A stretch of 64,000 nucleotides of DNA from Ahrensia sp. R2A130 (GTDB taxonomy: Bacteria > Pseudomonadota > Alphaproteobacteria > Rhizobiales > Rhizobiaceae). Positions 37,775 through 45,189 of the stretch are shown piece after piece. The notes below the pieces were generated by a model that searched no databases, had not been told where the DNA came from, and was given only the letters and a program-made list of their open reading frames with translations. The stretch covers positions 1 to 64,000 of the forward strand of contig NZ_AEEB01000004.1 of assembly GCF_000179775.1 (NCBI RefSeq), given 5' to 3'. The stretch's first letter is position 1. Each line of letters begins with the position of its first letter. Position numbers and translations under genes: made by a program.

Positions 37775-38098
37775 TTAGAACGGCAGTTTCATTCCGGGAG
37801 GGATTGGCAATCCAGCAGTCAATTCCGCCGTCTTCTCGCGCGCCATGTCTTCGGACGCCGCCTTGGCCTGATTGTGGGCGGCGAGGATGAGGTCTTCGAG
37901 AATTTCGACACCGTCTTCTTTGAACAGCGACGGGTCGATGTGGAGACCGCGCATGGCGCCCTTACCGTTCAGCGTTACGGTAACGAGGCCAGCAGCTGCC
38001 TGTCCGACGGTTTCCGCGTCGGCCAACTCGGCCTGCATGGTCTCCATCTTCTCCTGCATTTCCTTCACTTTGCCCATCATTCCCATGATGTCTTTCAT
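37775..38098 (-). CDS. YbaB/EbfC nucleoid-associated protein
   Basis: 107 residues of the YbaB/EbfC DNA-binding dimer family: [19 protein letters not shown] helix, [20 protein letters not shown] core and a C-terminal [18 protein letters not shown]. The ATG is chosen because AAGGAG lies 9 bases upstream; the in-frame GTG two codons earlier is too close to it. It follows dnaX by 14 bases, the standard dnaX-ybaB pair. The recR gene that usually comes next is absent; the Imm11-like duplication and a repeat lie there instead. Confidence 0.9.
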   Translation of the reverse strand: MKDIMGMMGKVKEMQEKMETMQAELADAETVGQAAAGLVTVTLNGKGAMRGLHIDPSLFKEDGVEILEDLILAAHNQAKAASEDMAREKTAELTAGLPIPPGMKLPF

Positions 38099-38112
38099 CG
38101 CCACACTCTCCT

Positions 38113-40131
38113 TCAGGAATTGAAATAATCGTCGAGGCCACCAGCGCCCGGATCATCGTGATCCAGCGCGGGGCCTGCGTCGTCGTCCATCTCGTCGTCA
38201 GGGTTGTCGAGACGTTCATCGACGGTGATGGCTTCGGGTTTGAACGGCTCGTCCGGCAATATGGTTGCAGCCTTTTCCGCCTCCAGTTTGGGAAAACGAA
38301 CCTGCGTGATTTTCGAACGCGGGAAGGCTTTCAGCACGGCGGCAACCACAGGGTGCGCCTCGGCGTCGGCCATGGTGCGATCGTGCTCGGCGCTCTCCTG
38401 ATCGGAAATCGTTTCGCTGCCGCCTTCGTGGGTGGTTTCCACAGTCCAGCGGGTGCCGGTCCAGTCCAGCAACCGGTCGGTGATGGTACGAGCGAGGTCT
38501 TTCGGCGCGTTGCCGGTGGGGCGAAAAACGATGTGGCCGGGCGCAAATGAGACTTCGGAAAAGTTGTTGCGAAGCTGCATCTTGAAGCGGATGTCGCGCT
38601 TCGCCTCAGCCAGATCGAGCATGTCCTTCAGGCTTTCGACATTGTCGTAAGCGGGTGCAGCAACGGGTGGCGCTACAGGTTCCGGATCAGCCTGCGGAAC
38701 AAGCTGCGGGGCCGGACGCTTAACGGGTTCGGCTTCTGCTACAGTTTCATTTTCAACAACCAGTTGCGGGCGAGGAGCAGCACTCACAGTCGGGCCGGCG
38801 GTAGGTGCGTTACGACCGCTACCGGCAGCAATCGCCATGGCTCCGCCGCCACCACCGGACGGTGCAGCACCGCCGCCTGCCCCGCCGGAAGGCGCAGAAC
38901 CACCATCGGCCAACTGCCGCAGCGCTTCATCGGGCGTCGGCAGATCGGCGGCGTGGGTGAGACGCACCAGCACCATATCAGCAGCGGCCAGCGGGCGCGG
39001 GGCAGATTGCACTTCGGCAATTCCCTTAAGCAGCATTTGCCACGCGCGGCCCAGAATGCGGGGCGTCAGACGCTCTGCAAAATCTTTGCCGCGTGTCTTT
39101 TGCTGCTGGCTCAAGGACGGGTCGTCCAGCGCGGTGTCGACGTAGCGTACGCGGGTAACGAAGTGGACGAAATCGGCAAGGTCCGTCAGCACGGTGGCGG
39201 GGTCTGCGCCCACATCGTGCTGGGCTTTCATCTCGGCCAAAGCGGCGGCGATATCGCCCTTCATGCAGAACTCGAACAGGTCGATCACGCGGGCGCGGTC
39301 CGCCAACCCCAGCATGTCGCGCACGCCTTCGGCGCGAACGGTAGCATCGCTTTCAGCAGACGCATGGGCGATAGCTTGGTCGAGCACCGACAGCGCATCG
39401 CGAACGGAGCCTTCCGACGCGCGCGCGATCATGGCCAACGCTTCGTCTTCAACAGCGATGCTTTCCAGCTTGGCGATCTTGCCGAGATGATCGACCATCT
39501 CGCCCGCCTCGATACGGCGCAGATCAAAGCGCTGGCAGCGCGACAGGATGGTGATCGGAACCTTGCGGATTTCGGTCGTCGCAAAGATGAACTTCACATG
39601 TTCCGGCGGCTCTTCCAGCGTCTTCAACAACCCGTTGAATGCCGCCGTCGACAGCATGTGAACTTCATCGATGATGTAAACTTTGTAGCGCGCAGAGACC
39701 GGCTTATAGCGCACGGCGGCGATGATCTCGCGAATGTCGCCGATGCCGGTGTGGGAGGCCGCATCCATCTCGATAACATCGACATGGTTGCCTTCCATGA
39801 TGTCGGCGCAGTGGATACCGGGCGTCGAAAGGTCGAGCGTCGGCTGCTTTTGCGTGTCGCTTTCATAGTTCAGCGCGCGGGCCAGAATACGGGCCGTAGT
39901 CGTCTTGCCAACACCACGAACGCCGGTGAGCATGTAGGCTTGTGCAATGCGACCGGTGGAAAACGCATTACGCAGCGTCCGCACCATCGGCTCCTGCCCG
40001 ATGAGATCGGCAAAGGAAGACGGACGATATTTGCGCGCCAGCACGCGATATTCGGACGTCTTGTCAGCTTCTTGAACGCCGAGGTCAAAACCCGGTCCAT
40101 TTTCTTCAGCGGTGTCGGATTCTTCGCTCAT
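38113..40131 (-). CDS. dnaX: DNA polymerase III subunits gamma and tau
   Basis: The clamp-loader ATPase; 672 residues. The N-terminal AAA+ domain has [19 protein letters not shown], Walker [16 protein letters not shown] near residue 69, [20 protein letters not shown] and the SRC motif [12 protein letters not shown]. The zinc module that normally has four Cys between Walker A and [12 protein letters not shown] keeps only one ([11 protein letters not shown]). The tau part carries a Gly/Ala/Pro-rich linker at about residues 417-520. The start is the ATG giving MSEESDTA; an upstream in-frame start at 40167 is possible. ffs lies directly upstream. Confidence 0.95.
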   Translation of the reverse strand: MSEESDTAEENGPGFDLGVQEADKTSEYRVLARKYRPSSFADLIGQEPMVRTLRNAFSTGRIAQAYMLTGVRGVGKTTTARILARALNYESDTQKQPTLDLSTPGIHCADIMEGNHVDVIEMDAASHTGIGDIREIIAAVRYKPVSARYKVYIIDEVHMLSTAAFNGLLKTLEEPPEHVKFIFATTEIRKVPITILSRCQRFDLRRIEAGEMVDHLGKIAKLESIAVEDEALAMIARASEGSVRDALSVLDQAIAHASAESDATVRAEGVRDMLGLADRARVIDLFEFCMKGDIAAALAEMKAQHDVGADPATVLTDLADFVHFVTRVRYVDTALDDPSLSQQQKTRGKDFAERLTPRILGRAWQMLLKGIAEVQSAPRPLAAADMVLVRLTHAADLPTPDEALRQLADGGSAPSGGAGGGAAPSGGGGGAMAIAAGSGRNAPTAGPTVSAAPRPQLVVENETVAEAEPVKRPAPQLVPQADPEPVAPPVAAPAYDNVESLKDMLDLAEAKRDIRFKMQLRNNFSEVSFAPGHIVFRPTGNAPKDLARTITDRLLDWTGTRWTVETTHEGGSETISDQESAEHDRTMADAEAHPVVAAVLKAFPRSKITQVRFPKLEAEKAATILPDEPFKPEAITVDERLDNPDDEMDDDAGPALDHDDPGAGGLDDYFNS

Positions 40132-40330
40132 ATGATCTTCGAGAACTCCCGAACCCGTGTCGCGCAAAACAGCTCGGCTATTTTCTCAGTCGCGGAAGTC
40201 TTTCCAACCATCATCCGCGCACCAACCTTTCAGCAGGACCAGACGCGTGTCGCCGAAATCGGCACAGCCGATTGAGGTGGATAGACCCGCGCCAACAAAG
40301 AATCCGAACAGCGCATTCGCGCTGTTAGGT

Positions 40331-40431
40331 GGAAGACTGGCTTAGCGTGACCCGATCCGGAATCTCGTTGGGGCTGCTTCGTTCCCGATCTGACCCGGTT
40401 GGCGAGTGGATCGTCCACAAACCAGCCTTCC
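40331..40431 (-). ncRNA. ffs: Signal recognition particle RNA (4.5S type)
   Basis: A 101-base gene upstream of dnaX. The 5' end GGAAGGCTGG pairs with the 3' end CCAGTCTTCC. The apical domain reads GGGTCAGATCGGGAACGAAG followed by CAGCCCC, matching the SRP core GGTCAGG...GGAA...AGCAGCC with its GGAA tetraloop. This RNA binds Ffh and targets nascent membrane proteins. ffs-dnaX-ybaB is a common bacterial order, which supports the call. The ends are set from the terminal helix. Confidence 0.9.
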
Positions 40432-40440
40432 GACTACAGC

Positions 40441-40468
40441 ATATCATGGGCGGGGACCGATTCCGCAA
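40441..40468 (-). promoter_or_regulatory. Probable promoter of ffs
   Basis: On the minus strand TTGCGG (-35) and TGATAT (-10) are 16 bases apart, and the RNA would start 9 bases after the -10. A sigma-70-type site for a stable RNA is expected here. Confidence 0.5.
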
Positions 40469-40503
40469 GCGTTTTGAGAAAAATCTCTCCCCGCACTCTG
40501 CAT

Positions 40504-40804
40504 CTCCCCCCATACTGCCTGTTCTTTAGCGCATGAGCCGACGGTCCGGACCGTCCTGATCGTTGCGTGGAAGCGATCCTTCCGTCGCGCGCGCTTAACG
40601 GTCGCAAGCGGGCGGAGCTCTATGTCGCACCGGCAGAGCTGCCACAACAGCTTCGGGACCGGACGTCGAACGTCAGCAATGGCGGGCCGAGGGCAAGGCC
40701 GATGGGGACTTTCGGGTTCTCATGTTCGGGGAGGTGACGGGAATGGTGTTGAGACACATCCGCAGCAGGATTGAGCGGGGCGAAGGTGTCATGCCTTTTC
40801 GCCT
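40504..40804 (+). pseudogene. Possible decayed coding remnant before the transposon
   Basis: No intact gene. Two overlapping open stretches read coding-like: one encodes KRAELYVAPAELPQQLRDR (from about 40600), and another frame continues WRAEGKADGDFRVLMFGEV and RHIRSRIERGEGVMPFRL up to the transposon end. A single frameshift between them would join them. No family was recognised; it may be chance. Without the insertion the frame would continue for a while past 45232. Confidence 0.25.
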
Positions 40805-40812
40805 GAGACTAC
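40805..40812. repeat. Target site duplication, left
   Basis: TGAGACTA next to the left end; the right partner at 45225-45232 is TGAAACTA, 7 of 8 identical. Eight-base duplications are characteristic of the IS1595 family. Confidence 0.75.
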
Positions 40813-40847
40813 GGCATTATGGAGCAAACTCACCATTAATGGTTAGG
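40813..40847 (+). repeat. Left terminal inverted repeat
   Basis: 35 bases identical to the inverted right end (45190-45224): CGGCATTATGGAGCAAAC followed by TCACCATTAATGGTTAG. The inner half is an 18-bp dyad, CTCACC-ATTAAT-GGTTAG (40830-40847). The outer part encodes the last residues of the first passenger gene. Confidence 0.9.
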
Positions 40848-41095
40848 TTGCCATTCCAGCTTGTGCGGCGGTTTCCAACAATTAAATCAAATAGCCTTTC
40901 GGCGGCACCTAGAGATGCCGCCTTAGCAATGATTTCAATACCAAAATTGGGGCTAGCGTTATGGTACTCATAGACGAAATAGCCGTAGTCTCCCCCCAGG
41001 CCTTTGCCGCCCGCTGCCGCATAAGACTTACGCGCGAGCGGTGATACGCATATAGTGCGATCTCCAATAATAGCTTCGAGATAAATGTCGTCCAT
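40817..41095 (-). CDS. IS1595 passenger protein 1, unknown function
   Basis: 92 residues (MDDIYLEAIIGDRTICVSPLARK...). A predicted alpha/beta protein: N-terminal strands, a Gly-rich loop GGKGLGGDYGYFVYEY and a helical part KAASLGAAERLFDLIVG. No recognised family. Its last nine codons (LTINGEFAP) lie within the left inverted repeat, so the terminal repeat is also coding. Its ATG (41095-41093) overlaps the ATG of the divergent gene (41094-41096) within the palindrome CATG. An in-frame start four codons upstream also exists. Confidence 0.6.
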   Translation of the reverse strand: MDDIYLEAIIGDRTICVSPLARKSYAAAGGKGLGGDYGYFVYEYHNASPNFGIEIIAKAASLGAAERLFDLIVGNRRTSWNGNLTINGEFAP

Positions 41096-41849
41096 GTCAG
41101 CCTCCAAGCCTAAATATTCTTACAACCCAGACCCTCGCCTTTCAGCGAACCAATTAGCTGAGTTGATTCACGCGACGCCTCAACGCAGACGATCAATTAT
41201 AGCAGCTGGAAAGTTCCCAACTGGGGGGATCGTGACGCAGTATAAGGACGCACGCGAAGCGCTCTTGAGTTTCTTGACGGATTCTAATCGTACTTCGCCT
41301 AATTTTTCCACAAAAATTCAAGCGCTGGAGGCTCGCTCGCAAGACCTGTCAATTTCACCGAAGAAGCAGGGAGACGCATCAAGAAGCGCGGAAGCACTGG
41401 AGCGCGTTCACGCTGCCTATCAAAAAACAGGGTTAGGGAAACTCGATCTCGTGCCACTCCCTGCTTCTCGTCCAAAACTTGATATTCAAGGCGTAACAAT
41501 CAGCTTGACGCTTGGCTGCCAAGTTCGTGGTCAATTTAAAGGGAACCCGGCAGTAGGAGCTTTGACCGTCTTGTTCAACAAAAGCGAGGCCTCCGCTTCA
41601 GCGAGAGACGAGCGAGCTCGAACGGCTGCTGCACTATCACTAATCTATGCTACCGAACATTTGGGGGGACATGGAAAAGCCGTTGCTAAGTTATGCCTTG
41701 CATACGATGTTTTTCGGGGAACAGTCACGACCTGCCCGTCACAGATTGCGCGCCGGATTGCGAACATGGAAGCGACTTGCGAAGAGGTCGCTTTAAGATG
41801 GCCCGCGGTGAAAGTGCCAGACGACTATGATGGACCGCCGATAGTTTGA
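41094..41849 (+). CDS. IS1595 passenger protein 2, unknown function
   Basis: 251 residues. The N-terminal helical domain (LSANQLAELIHATPQRRRSIIAAGKF, about residues 16-45) looks nucleic-acid binding because of its Arg cluster. A linker with Ser/Lys leads to a C-terminal alpha/beta domain (about 130-251: LDIQGVTISLTLGC; VGALTVLFNKSE; CEEVALRWPAV). In my memory a similar layout occurs in unnamed rhizobial proteins; the C-terminal core might be a degenerate nuclease fold, which is speculation. It ends exactly where the next convergent gene ends. Confidence 0.7.
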   Translation: MSASKPKYSYNPDPRLSANQLAELIHATPQRRRSIIAAGKFPTGGIVTQYKDAREALLSFLTDSNRTSPNFSTKIQALEARSQDLSISPKKQGDASRSAEALERVHAAYQKTGLGKLDLVPLPASRPKLDIQGVTISLTLGCQVRGQFKGNPAVGALTVLFNKSEASASARDERARTAAALSLIYATEHLGGHGKAVAKLCLAYDVFRGTVTTCPSQIARRIANMEATCEEVALRWPAVKVPDDYDGPPIV

Positions 41850-42131
41850 TTAGTCCTTGGGCACCGCTGATACATCTATGTCGAGGGCGTCGAGGCATTG
41901 TAGCAAGAATGCGGACGAAAATCCGCCACGGCTGATTTTGTTGGCCATGCCGCCTTCACTGATCTCTATGCCACGATCTGTCAGCCGTGAATGAAGCTCG
42001 GCCACGGTGACGCCTTGGTGCTTCATAGCTGTGCGAATAAGATCACGGCCCTTTGCTTCATACTCAGCATTTACTGGTGCATTTTTACGTGGCGTCGGCA
42101 CCGGCGGGCGGTTGTCGATAGCGGCTTCCAA
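41850..42131 (-). CDS. IS1595 passenger protein 3, DUF6471-like
   Basis: 93 residues with one helical domain: AEYEAKGRDLIRTAMKHQGV, TVAELHSRLTDRGIEISEGG, MANKISRGGFSSAFLLQCLD. This matches the DUF6471 pattern, which looks like a helix-turn-helix (Cro-like) fold; function is unassigned. The start is TTG with GGAG seven bases upstream. An operator-like dyad CTAACC-TATTTT-GGTTAC (42145-42162) lies 13 bases before the start. Its fold makes it a candidate for the regulator that binds the element's repeated dyad; that is inference. Confidence 0.72.
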   Translation of the reverse strand: MEAAIDNRPPVPTPRKNAPVNAEYEAKGRDLIRTAMKHQGVTVAELHSRLTDRGIEISEGGMANKISRGGFSSAFLLQCLDALDIDVSAVPKD

Positions 42132-42144
42132 GGCAATTCTCCAT

Positions 42145-42162
42145 CTAACCTATTTTGGTTAC
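42145..42162. promoter_or_regulatory. 18-bp dyad, site 2, between passenger 3 and the transposase
   Basis: CTAACC-TATTTT-GGTTAC. It lies 13 bases upstream of the DUF6471-like start codon, exactly as site 4 lies upstream of the last passenger gene. Confidence 0.6.
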
Positions 42163-42202
42163 GATAACGCTTGACGTGCCATTCGTCTACTGCAATAACA
42201 TA

Positions 42203-42220
42203 CTCACCAAATATGGTTAG
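42203..42220. promoter_or_regulatory. 18-bp dyad, site 3, over the transposase start
   Basis: CTCACC-AAATAT-GGTTAG. It covers the ATG at 42213, so a bound protein would block translation initiation or transcription of the transposase. Confidence 0.6.
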
Positions 42221-43193
42221 GTATGATTATGACTCAACACTTCCTTCTCTCTCTCCCGCAGCTAAGACGCTTTCCCTCGTGAAGGTTCTTCGCATGTCTG
42301 ACGAAGCGGCCCGTGCTGCTTTCCAGAAAATCCGTTGGCCTGAGACGGACGGTGAGCCGGTTTGCCCTAAGTGCGGCTGCTGCGATGCATACGATCTGGC
42401 AACACGTCAGGTGTTCAAGTGCAAAGGTTGCTCCAAACAATACAGCATCACCAGCGGCACAATCTTTGCCAGCCGTAAATTGGCCGTGCGCGACATTCTC
42501 GGAGCGATTGCGATCTTTATAAATGGTGCCAAGGGTTATAGCGCATTGCAGCTTTCCCGCGATCTGAGCGTCGATTACAAAACCGCCTTTGTGTTGCTGC
42601 ACAAGGTGCGGGAAGCCATAGAGCTTGCTCGTGAAGGCGGCGCATTGTCCGGCAACGTAGAGGTTGATGGTGCCTACTTCGGCGGCTACGTGAAGCCCGC
42701 TAACGAAAAGAAAGACCGCAAGGACCGTCGCAAGAAAATCCACCAGTCCGGTAAGCGTCAGGTCGTTGTTGCCATCCGCGAAACCAAGGGCCGCACTCGC
42801 ACCTTCGTCACTCCTACAGAAGCACACGGCGTTGCTCTTGTTGTTGCCAACGTCGAACATGGTTCAACCGTCCATGCAGACGAAGCTTCCCATTGGGATC
42901 GCCTGGCGGCTCACTTCCCAATAAAGCGCATCAATCACCAAGAGGCATATTCAAAAGACGGCGCTTGCACGAACCAGGCTGAGAGCTTCTTTAGCCGCCT
43001 TCGTCGCGCTGAGGTTGGTACTCACCACCACGTCGCCGGTCGCTACCTTCACGCATACGCAGCCGAAATGGCATGGCGCGAAGATAACAACCGTCAGGCG
43101 AACGGCACTCAGTTCGCCATGGCTATGGCTGCTGTAGCGGTTGCCCCTCAGTCCCGTCAGTGGGCTGGATATTGGCAGCGCAGGGCTGGCTAA
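42213..43193 (+). CDS. IS1595-family (ISXO2-like) transposase
   Basis: 326 residues. An N-terminal zinc ribbon (CPKCGCC near residue 54, then CKGCSKQYSITSGTIF near residue 71) is followed by the DDE-type domain. Catalytic candidates are the Asp in VEVDGAYFGG near residue 150, the Asp in VHADEASHWD near residue 222, and Asn/Glu in CTNQAESFFSRLRR near residue 253. The C-terminal AGRYLHAYAAEMAWREDNN is typical of the family. The start is uncertain: ATG 42213 overlaps a dyad, and ATG 42294 (MSDEAARAAF), preceded by GAAGG, would match shorter relatives. It appears intact and may be active. Confidence 0.92.
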   Translation: MVRYDYDSTLPSLSPAAKTLSLVKVLRMSDEAARAAFQKIRWPETDGEPVCPKCGCCDAYDLATRQVFKCKGCSKQYSITSGTIFASRKLAVRDILGAIAIFINGAKGYSALQLSRDLSVDYKTAFVLLHKVREAIELAREGGALSGNVEVDGAYFGGYVKPANEKKDRKDRRKKIHQSGKRQVVVAIRETKGRTRTFVTPTEAHGVALVVANVEHGSTVHADEASHWDRLAAHFPIKRINHQEAYSKDGACTNQAESFFSRLRRAEVGTHHHVAGRYLHAYAAEMAWREDNNRQANGTQFAMAMAAVAVAPQSRQWAGYWQRRAG

Positions 43194-44017
43194 CCCTCTC
43201 CATCACCAAGATAGCCAGGATCGTCCAGATAGCCTGAGTTGTCTGTTCTGTTTTTATCTGCGGCTTGCTCTACAGCGGAGCTTTCAACGGGCTTGATCCT
43301 GCGCTTGGCGCGCTTAGCCATGAGCTTTAGCCAATCTTTAAGGTCAGAAAACTCATTTGCGCTAAGTTCATCAGGGAGTACGAGCGACGCGTAACCGCCA
43401 CCTGTTAAATTTAAGATGTCTGCCTGTGCGTTGTGAGCGTGCGATGGTGGGGGTGTGTTGATAACTTTTGAGGCGTGCATCGTAGCCATAACCTGTTCGT
43501 TCGTTGTCTGAGGCTCGGATTCTGCGCCGGTAACATCCGAAGGAACACTTAAATCGGTTGCTCCGGATTGCTTCAGATACTCGCACGTCTCAAGATAGGC
43601 GGACGTTACGGCGTTTATAGCGCTCTCCAAGAAACCGGAACGCTTGAGATAAGACTTTAACGCTCCCTCCGAGGGAGTAACCTCAAACCGCTCGAATAAG
43701 TCCATATAAAGAGATGGCGCGAATGCTGCCCGCTGTACCGCCGCTGCGGTATCGGCTCCAGGCTCCGGATGAAGAATATCCACCGCCAGATCGGAAACGC
43801 GCATCGTTCCTTTCCCCTGTCGCTCTAAGAGATCGTAGTGGACCAGAGAGGCAATTGCCTTGTCCGACGCGCCGCTTACGCTGCGATAACCAATATGCGA
43901 TGCGATTGTTTCGCGGTCCACTGGATTTTGTCTATCCGCATCAAAGACTTGACGCACCCTATCAATTGCTGCCGGTAGGGATAAGCTTGGATAGCGCGGG
44001 CTGTTCGTTCTGGACAT
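43190..44017 (-). CDS. IS1595 passenger protein 4, winged-helix N-terminus, unknown function
   Basis: 275 residues. An N-terminal winged-helix-like domain (YPSLSLPAAIDRVRQVFDAD; ETIASHIGYRSVSGASDKAI; ASLVHYDLLERQGKGTMRVS) is followed by a helical part (residues 85-150, SLYMDLFERFEVTPSEGALK), a polar linker and a basic C-terminus (MAKRAKRRIKPV). Similar unnamed two-part proteins occur in rhizobia, from memory. The start has GGAGAAAG nine bases upstream. Its stop shares bases with the transposase stop (CTAA), so the two genes converge with overlap. Confidence 0.75.
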   Translation of the reverse strand: MSRTNSPRYPSLSLPAAIDRVRQVFDADRQNPVDRETIASHIGYRSVSGASDKAIASLVHYDLLERQGKGTMRVSDLAVDILHPEPGADTAAAVQRAAFAPSLYMDLFERFEVTPSEGALKSYLKRSGFLESAINAVTSAYLETCEYLKQSGATDLSVPSDVTGAESEPQTTNEQVMATMHASKVINTPPPSHAHNAQADILNLTGGGYASLVLPDELSANEFSDLKDWLKLMAKRAKRRIKPVESSAVEQAADKNRTDNSGYLDDPGYLGDGEG

Positions 44018-44473
44018 AATTGCTTTCTCCGGCAAATAATTCTCTAACAGTTTGAGTGTTTATCTTACCTTCAAAACCCATACAATCAACAGGATCAGAG
44101 TGGATACCCTTATAATTTTAGAGAAATTCTGAAAGATAGTGGCGAAAAATGAGCGGCAGGGGTTGCGGCTCCACTCAACCGCACGCAAAAAGACCCAGCA
44201 GATGGGAATCATCTGCTGGGTCTTTAGGAGTAATATATTGGAGCCCATATCGAAGGCGCGGTTCAATGAGGTCTCGAACACCTGATTGTTCCGTCAGTCG
44301 CCAGTTAGGCGGCAGGGGTCGGATTAGCACCCGACCTCAACCCATCTCAGGAATAATCCTGCGATGAAAACGAAGGCCGATGAACGGACCACGTCGCAAC
44401 AGGCGGACCATGATTCATGCCGAATAGAAGGTCAAGCCGTTCTTCGGTCGTACAGTGCAAGAGGTAAATGCAC
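44018..44473. other. 456-base divergent gap inside the transposon
   Basis: No convincing gene. It holds a 16-bp perfect hairpin (44189-44225) and must contain promoters for passengers 4 and 5. No copy of the 18-bp dyad was found here, unlike the other divergent gap. A structured RNA in this space cannot be excluded. Confidence 0.5.
44189..44225. terminator. Perfect 16-bp hairpin
   Basis: AAAGACCCAGCAGATG and CATCTGCTGGGTCTTT around the loop GGAAT. The A-run before and T-run after make it a bidirectional terminator by form. It lies in a divergent gap, so it would cut read-through or attenuate a leader rather than end a gene. Confidence 0.7.
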
Positions 44474-44665
44474 ATGCATGACCGCAAGGTAACTGCCGAA
44501 ATGGCCGCGCTAATCAAATTGGCGCGAGCTTTAAAATACAACTACTCCGTAATCGCCGCATATCTGGTGATCAATCAAGGGCGTATTGCTGACGTGATGA
44601 AGGGGCGCTTGTTCCCTGACGTTGCACCGCGCGCCTATCTGCCTGACGACTTCCCGAAGGCATAA
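44474..44665 (+). CDS. IS1595 passenger protein 5, small helix-turn-helix-like protein
   Basis: 63 residues (MHDRKVTAEMAALIKLARAL...). The segment NYSVIAAYLVINQGRIADVMKG has the form of a helix-turn-helix in which NQGRI is the recognition-helix start; such small NQGRIS-type proteins are common on mobile elements. AGAGG lies about 9 bases before this ATG, favouring it over the ATG two codons upstream. It is followed by a terminator shared with the convergent last passenger gene. Regulatory role is inference. Confidence 0.65.
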   Translation: MHDRKVTAEMAALIKLARALKYNYSVIAAYLVINQGRIADVMKGRLFPDVAPRAYLPDDFPKA

Positions 44666-44675
44666 ACGCATACGT

Positions 44676-44705
44676 AGGGGCGGCCTCACTGGTCGCCCCT
44701 TTTTA
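44676..44705. terminator. Rho-independent terminator shared by passengers 5 and 6
   Basis: AGGGGCGGCC-TCACT-GGTCGCCCCT (one G-T pair) followed by TTTTT. The stop codon of passenger 6, on the other strand, lies inside the stem. Confidence 0.85.
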
Positions 44706-45156
44706 ATTGCCACAGCTTATACGGTCCATGCTTGTCATGCGTCGTGGTCCAACCAACGCCTTCAATCAGACCTTGAGCGACAGACGCTCTAATGCAGCCG
44801 CTGACGCGCTTTCGGAGCGTCACGTAGGTTGCCTCGCTTGCGACCAATCCGCGATCTTCGGCCCATTTTACCGTGATCTGGCGGCATGTGAGCGGGCCGT
44901 CAGCCTCACGCATGGTATCGAGAACGAACCGCTTCACGCTACCCATTTGAGCGCGGTGCTTACTGACAAACGCCTTTATATCGTAGGTGTTCGCATCTGG
45001 ATCGAACAGGCGGATGGCCGCGTGTAAGTGGTCTATATCGACCGTCAGCTTTTTGATCTCGGCTTCATATTGGCGACGAAGGCGGGAAAGCTGCGCGTGT
45101 TTTTCGACAAGGCCCGAAACGGTGTTCGGGCGTTCGTATGTTGGTTCATCTGTCAT
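44686..45156 (-). CDS. IS1595 passenger protein 6, coiled coil plus winged helix
   Basis: 156 residues. A coiled coil (SGLVEKHAQLSRLRRQYEAE, about residues 14-50) precedes a winged-helix-like domain (GSVKRFVLDTMREADGPLTC; RQITVKWAEDRGLVASEATY; RKRVSGCIRASVAQGLIEGV). Similar unnamed proteins are frequent beside IS elements in rhizobia and methylobacteria, from memory. Two dyads lie directly upstream (45169-45186 and 45190-45207), the first 12 bases before the ATG. It may be a DNA-binding regulator or transposition accessory. Confidence 0.75.
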   Translation of the reverse strand: MTDEPTYERPNTVSGLVEKHAQLSRLRRQYEAEIKKLTVDIDHLHAAIRLFDPDANTYDIKAFVSKHRAQMGSVKRFVLDTMREADGPLTCRQITVKWAEDRGLVASEATYVTLRKRVSGCIRASVAQGLIEGVGWTTTHDKHGPYKLWQLKRGDQ

Positions 45157-45168
45157 GCCCCAACATAC

Positions 45169-45186
45169 CTAACCACATTAGGTTAG
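45169..45186. promoter_or_regulatory. 18-bp dyad, site 4, upstream of passenger 6
   Basis: CTAACC-ACATTA-GGTTAG, a perfect inverted repeat. Its centre is 21 bp (two helical turns) from the centre of the dyad in the right terminal repeat, so proteins on both would face the same side. Confidence 0.65.
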
Positions 45187-45189
45187 TCA

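Noticed and set aside
38764-40275. Long open frame (503 codons) on the plus strand opposite dnaX
   Set aside because: It is antisense to a clear dnaX gene, has no family motifs, and reflects GC-rich third positions of the real gene; it also runs into the ffs region.
44060-44281. Open frame of 73 codons on the minus strand inside the transposon gap
   Set aside because: It runs through the perfect terminator hairpin, lacks a ribosome site and has no protein-like pattern beyond chance hydrophobic residues.
44200-44350. Possible tRNA or tRNA-derived attachment site in the transposon gap
   Set aside because: A GGTTC-like segment is present but no cloverleaf could be built, and the element ends are already defined by inverted repeats and a target duplication.
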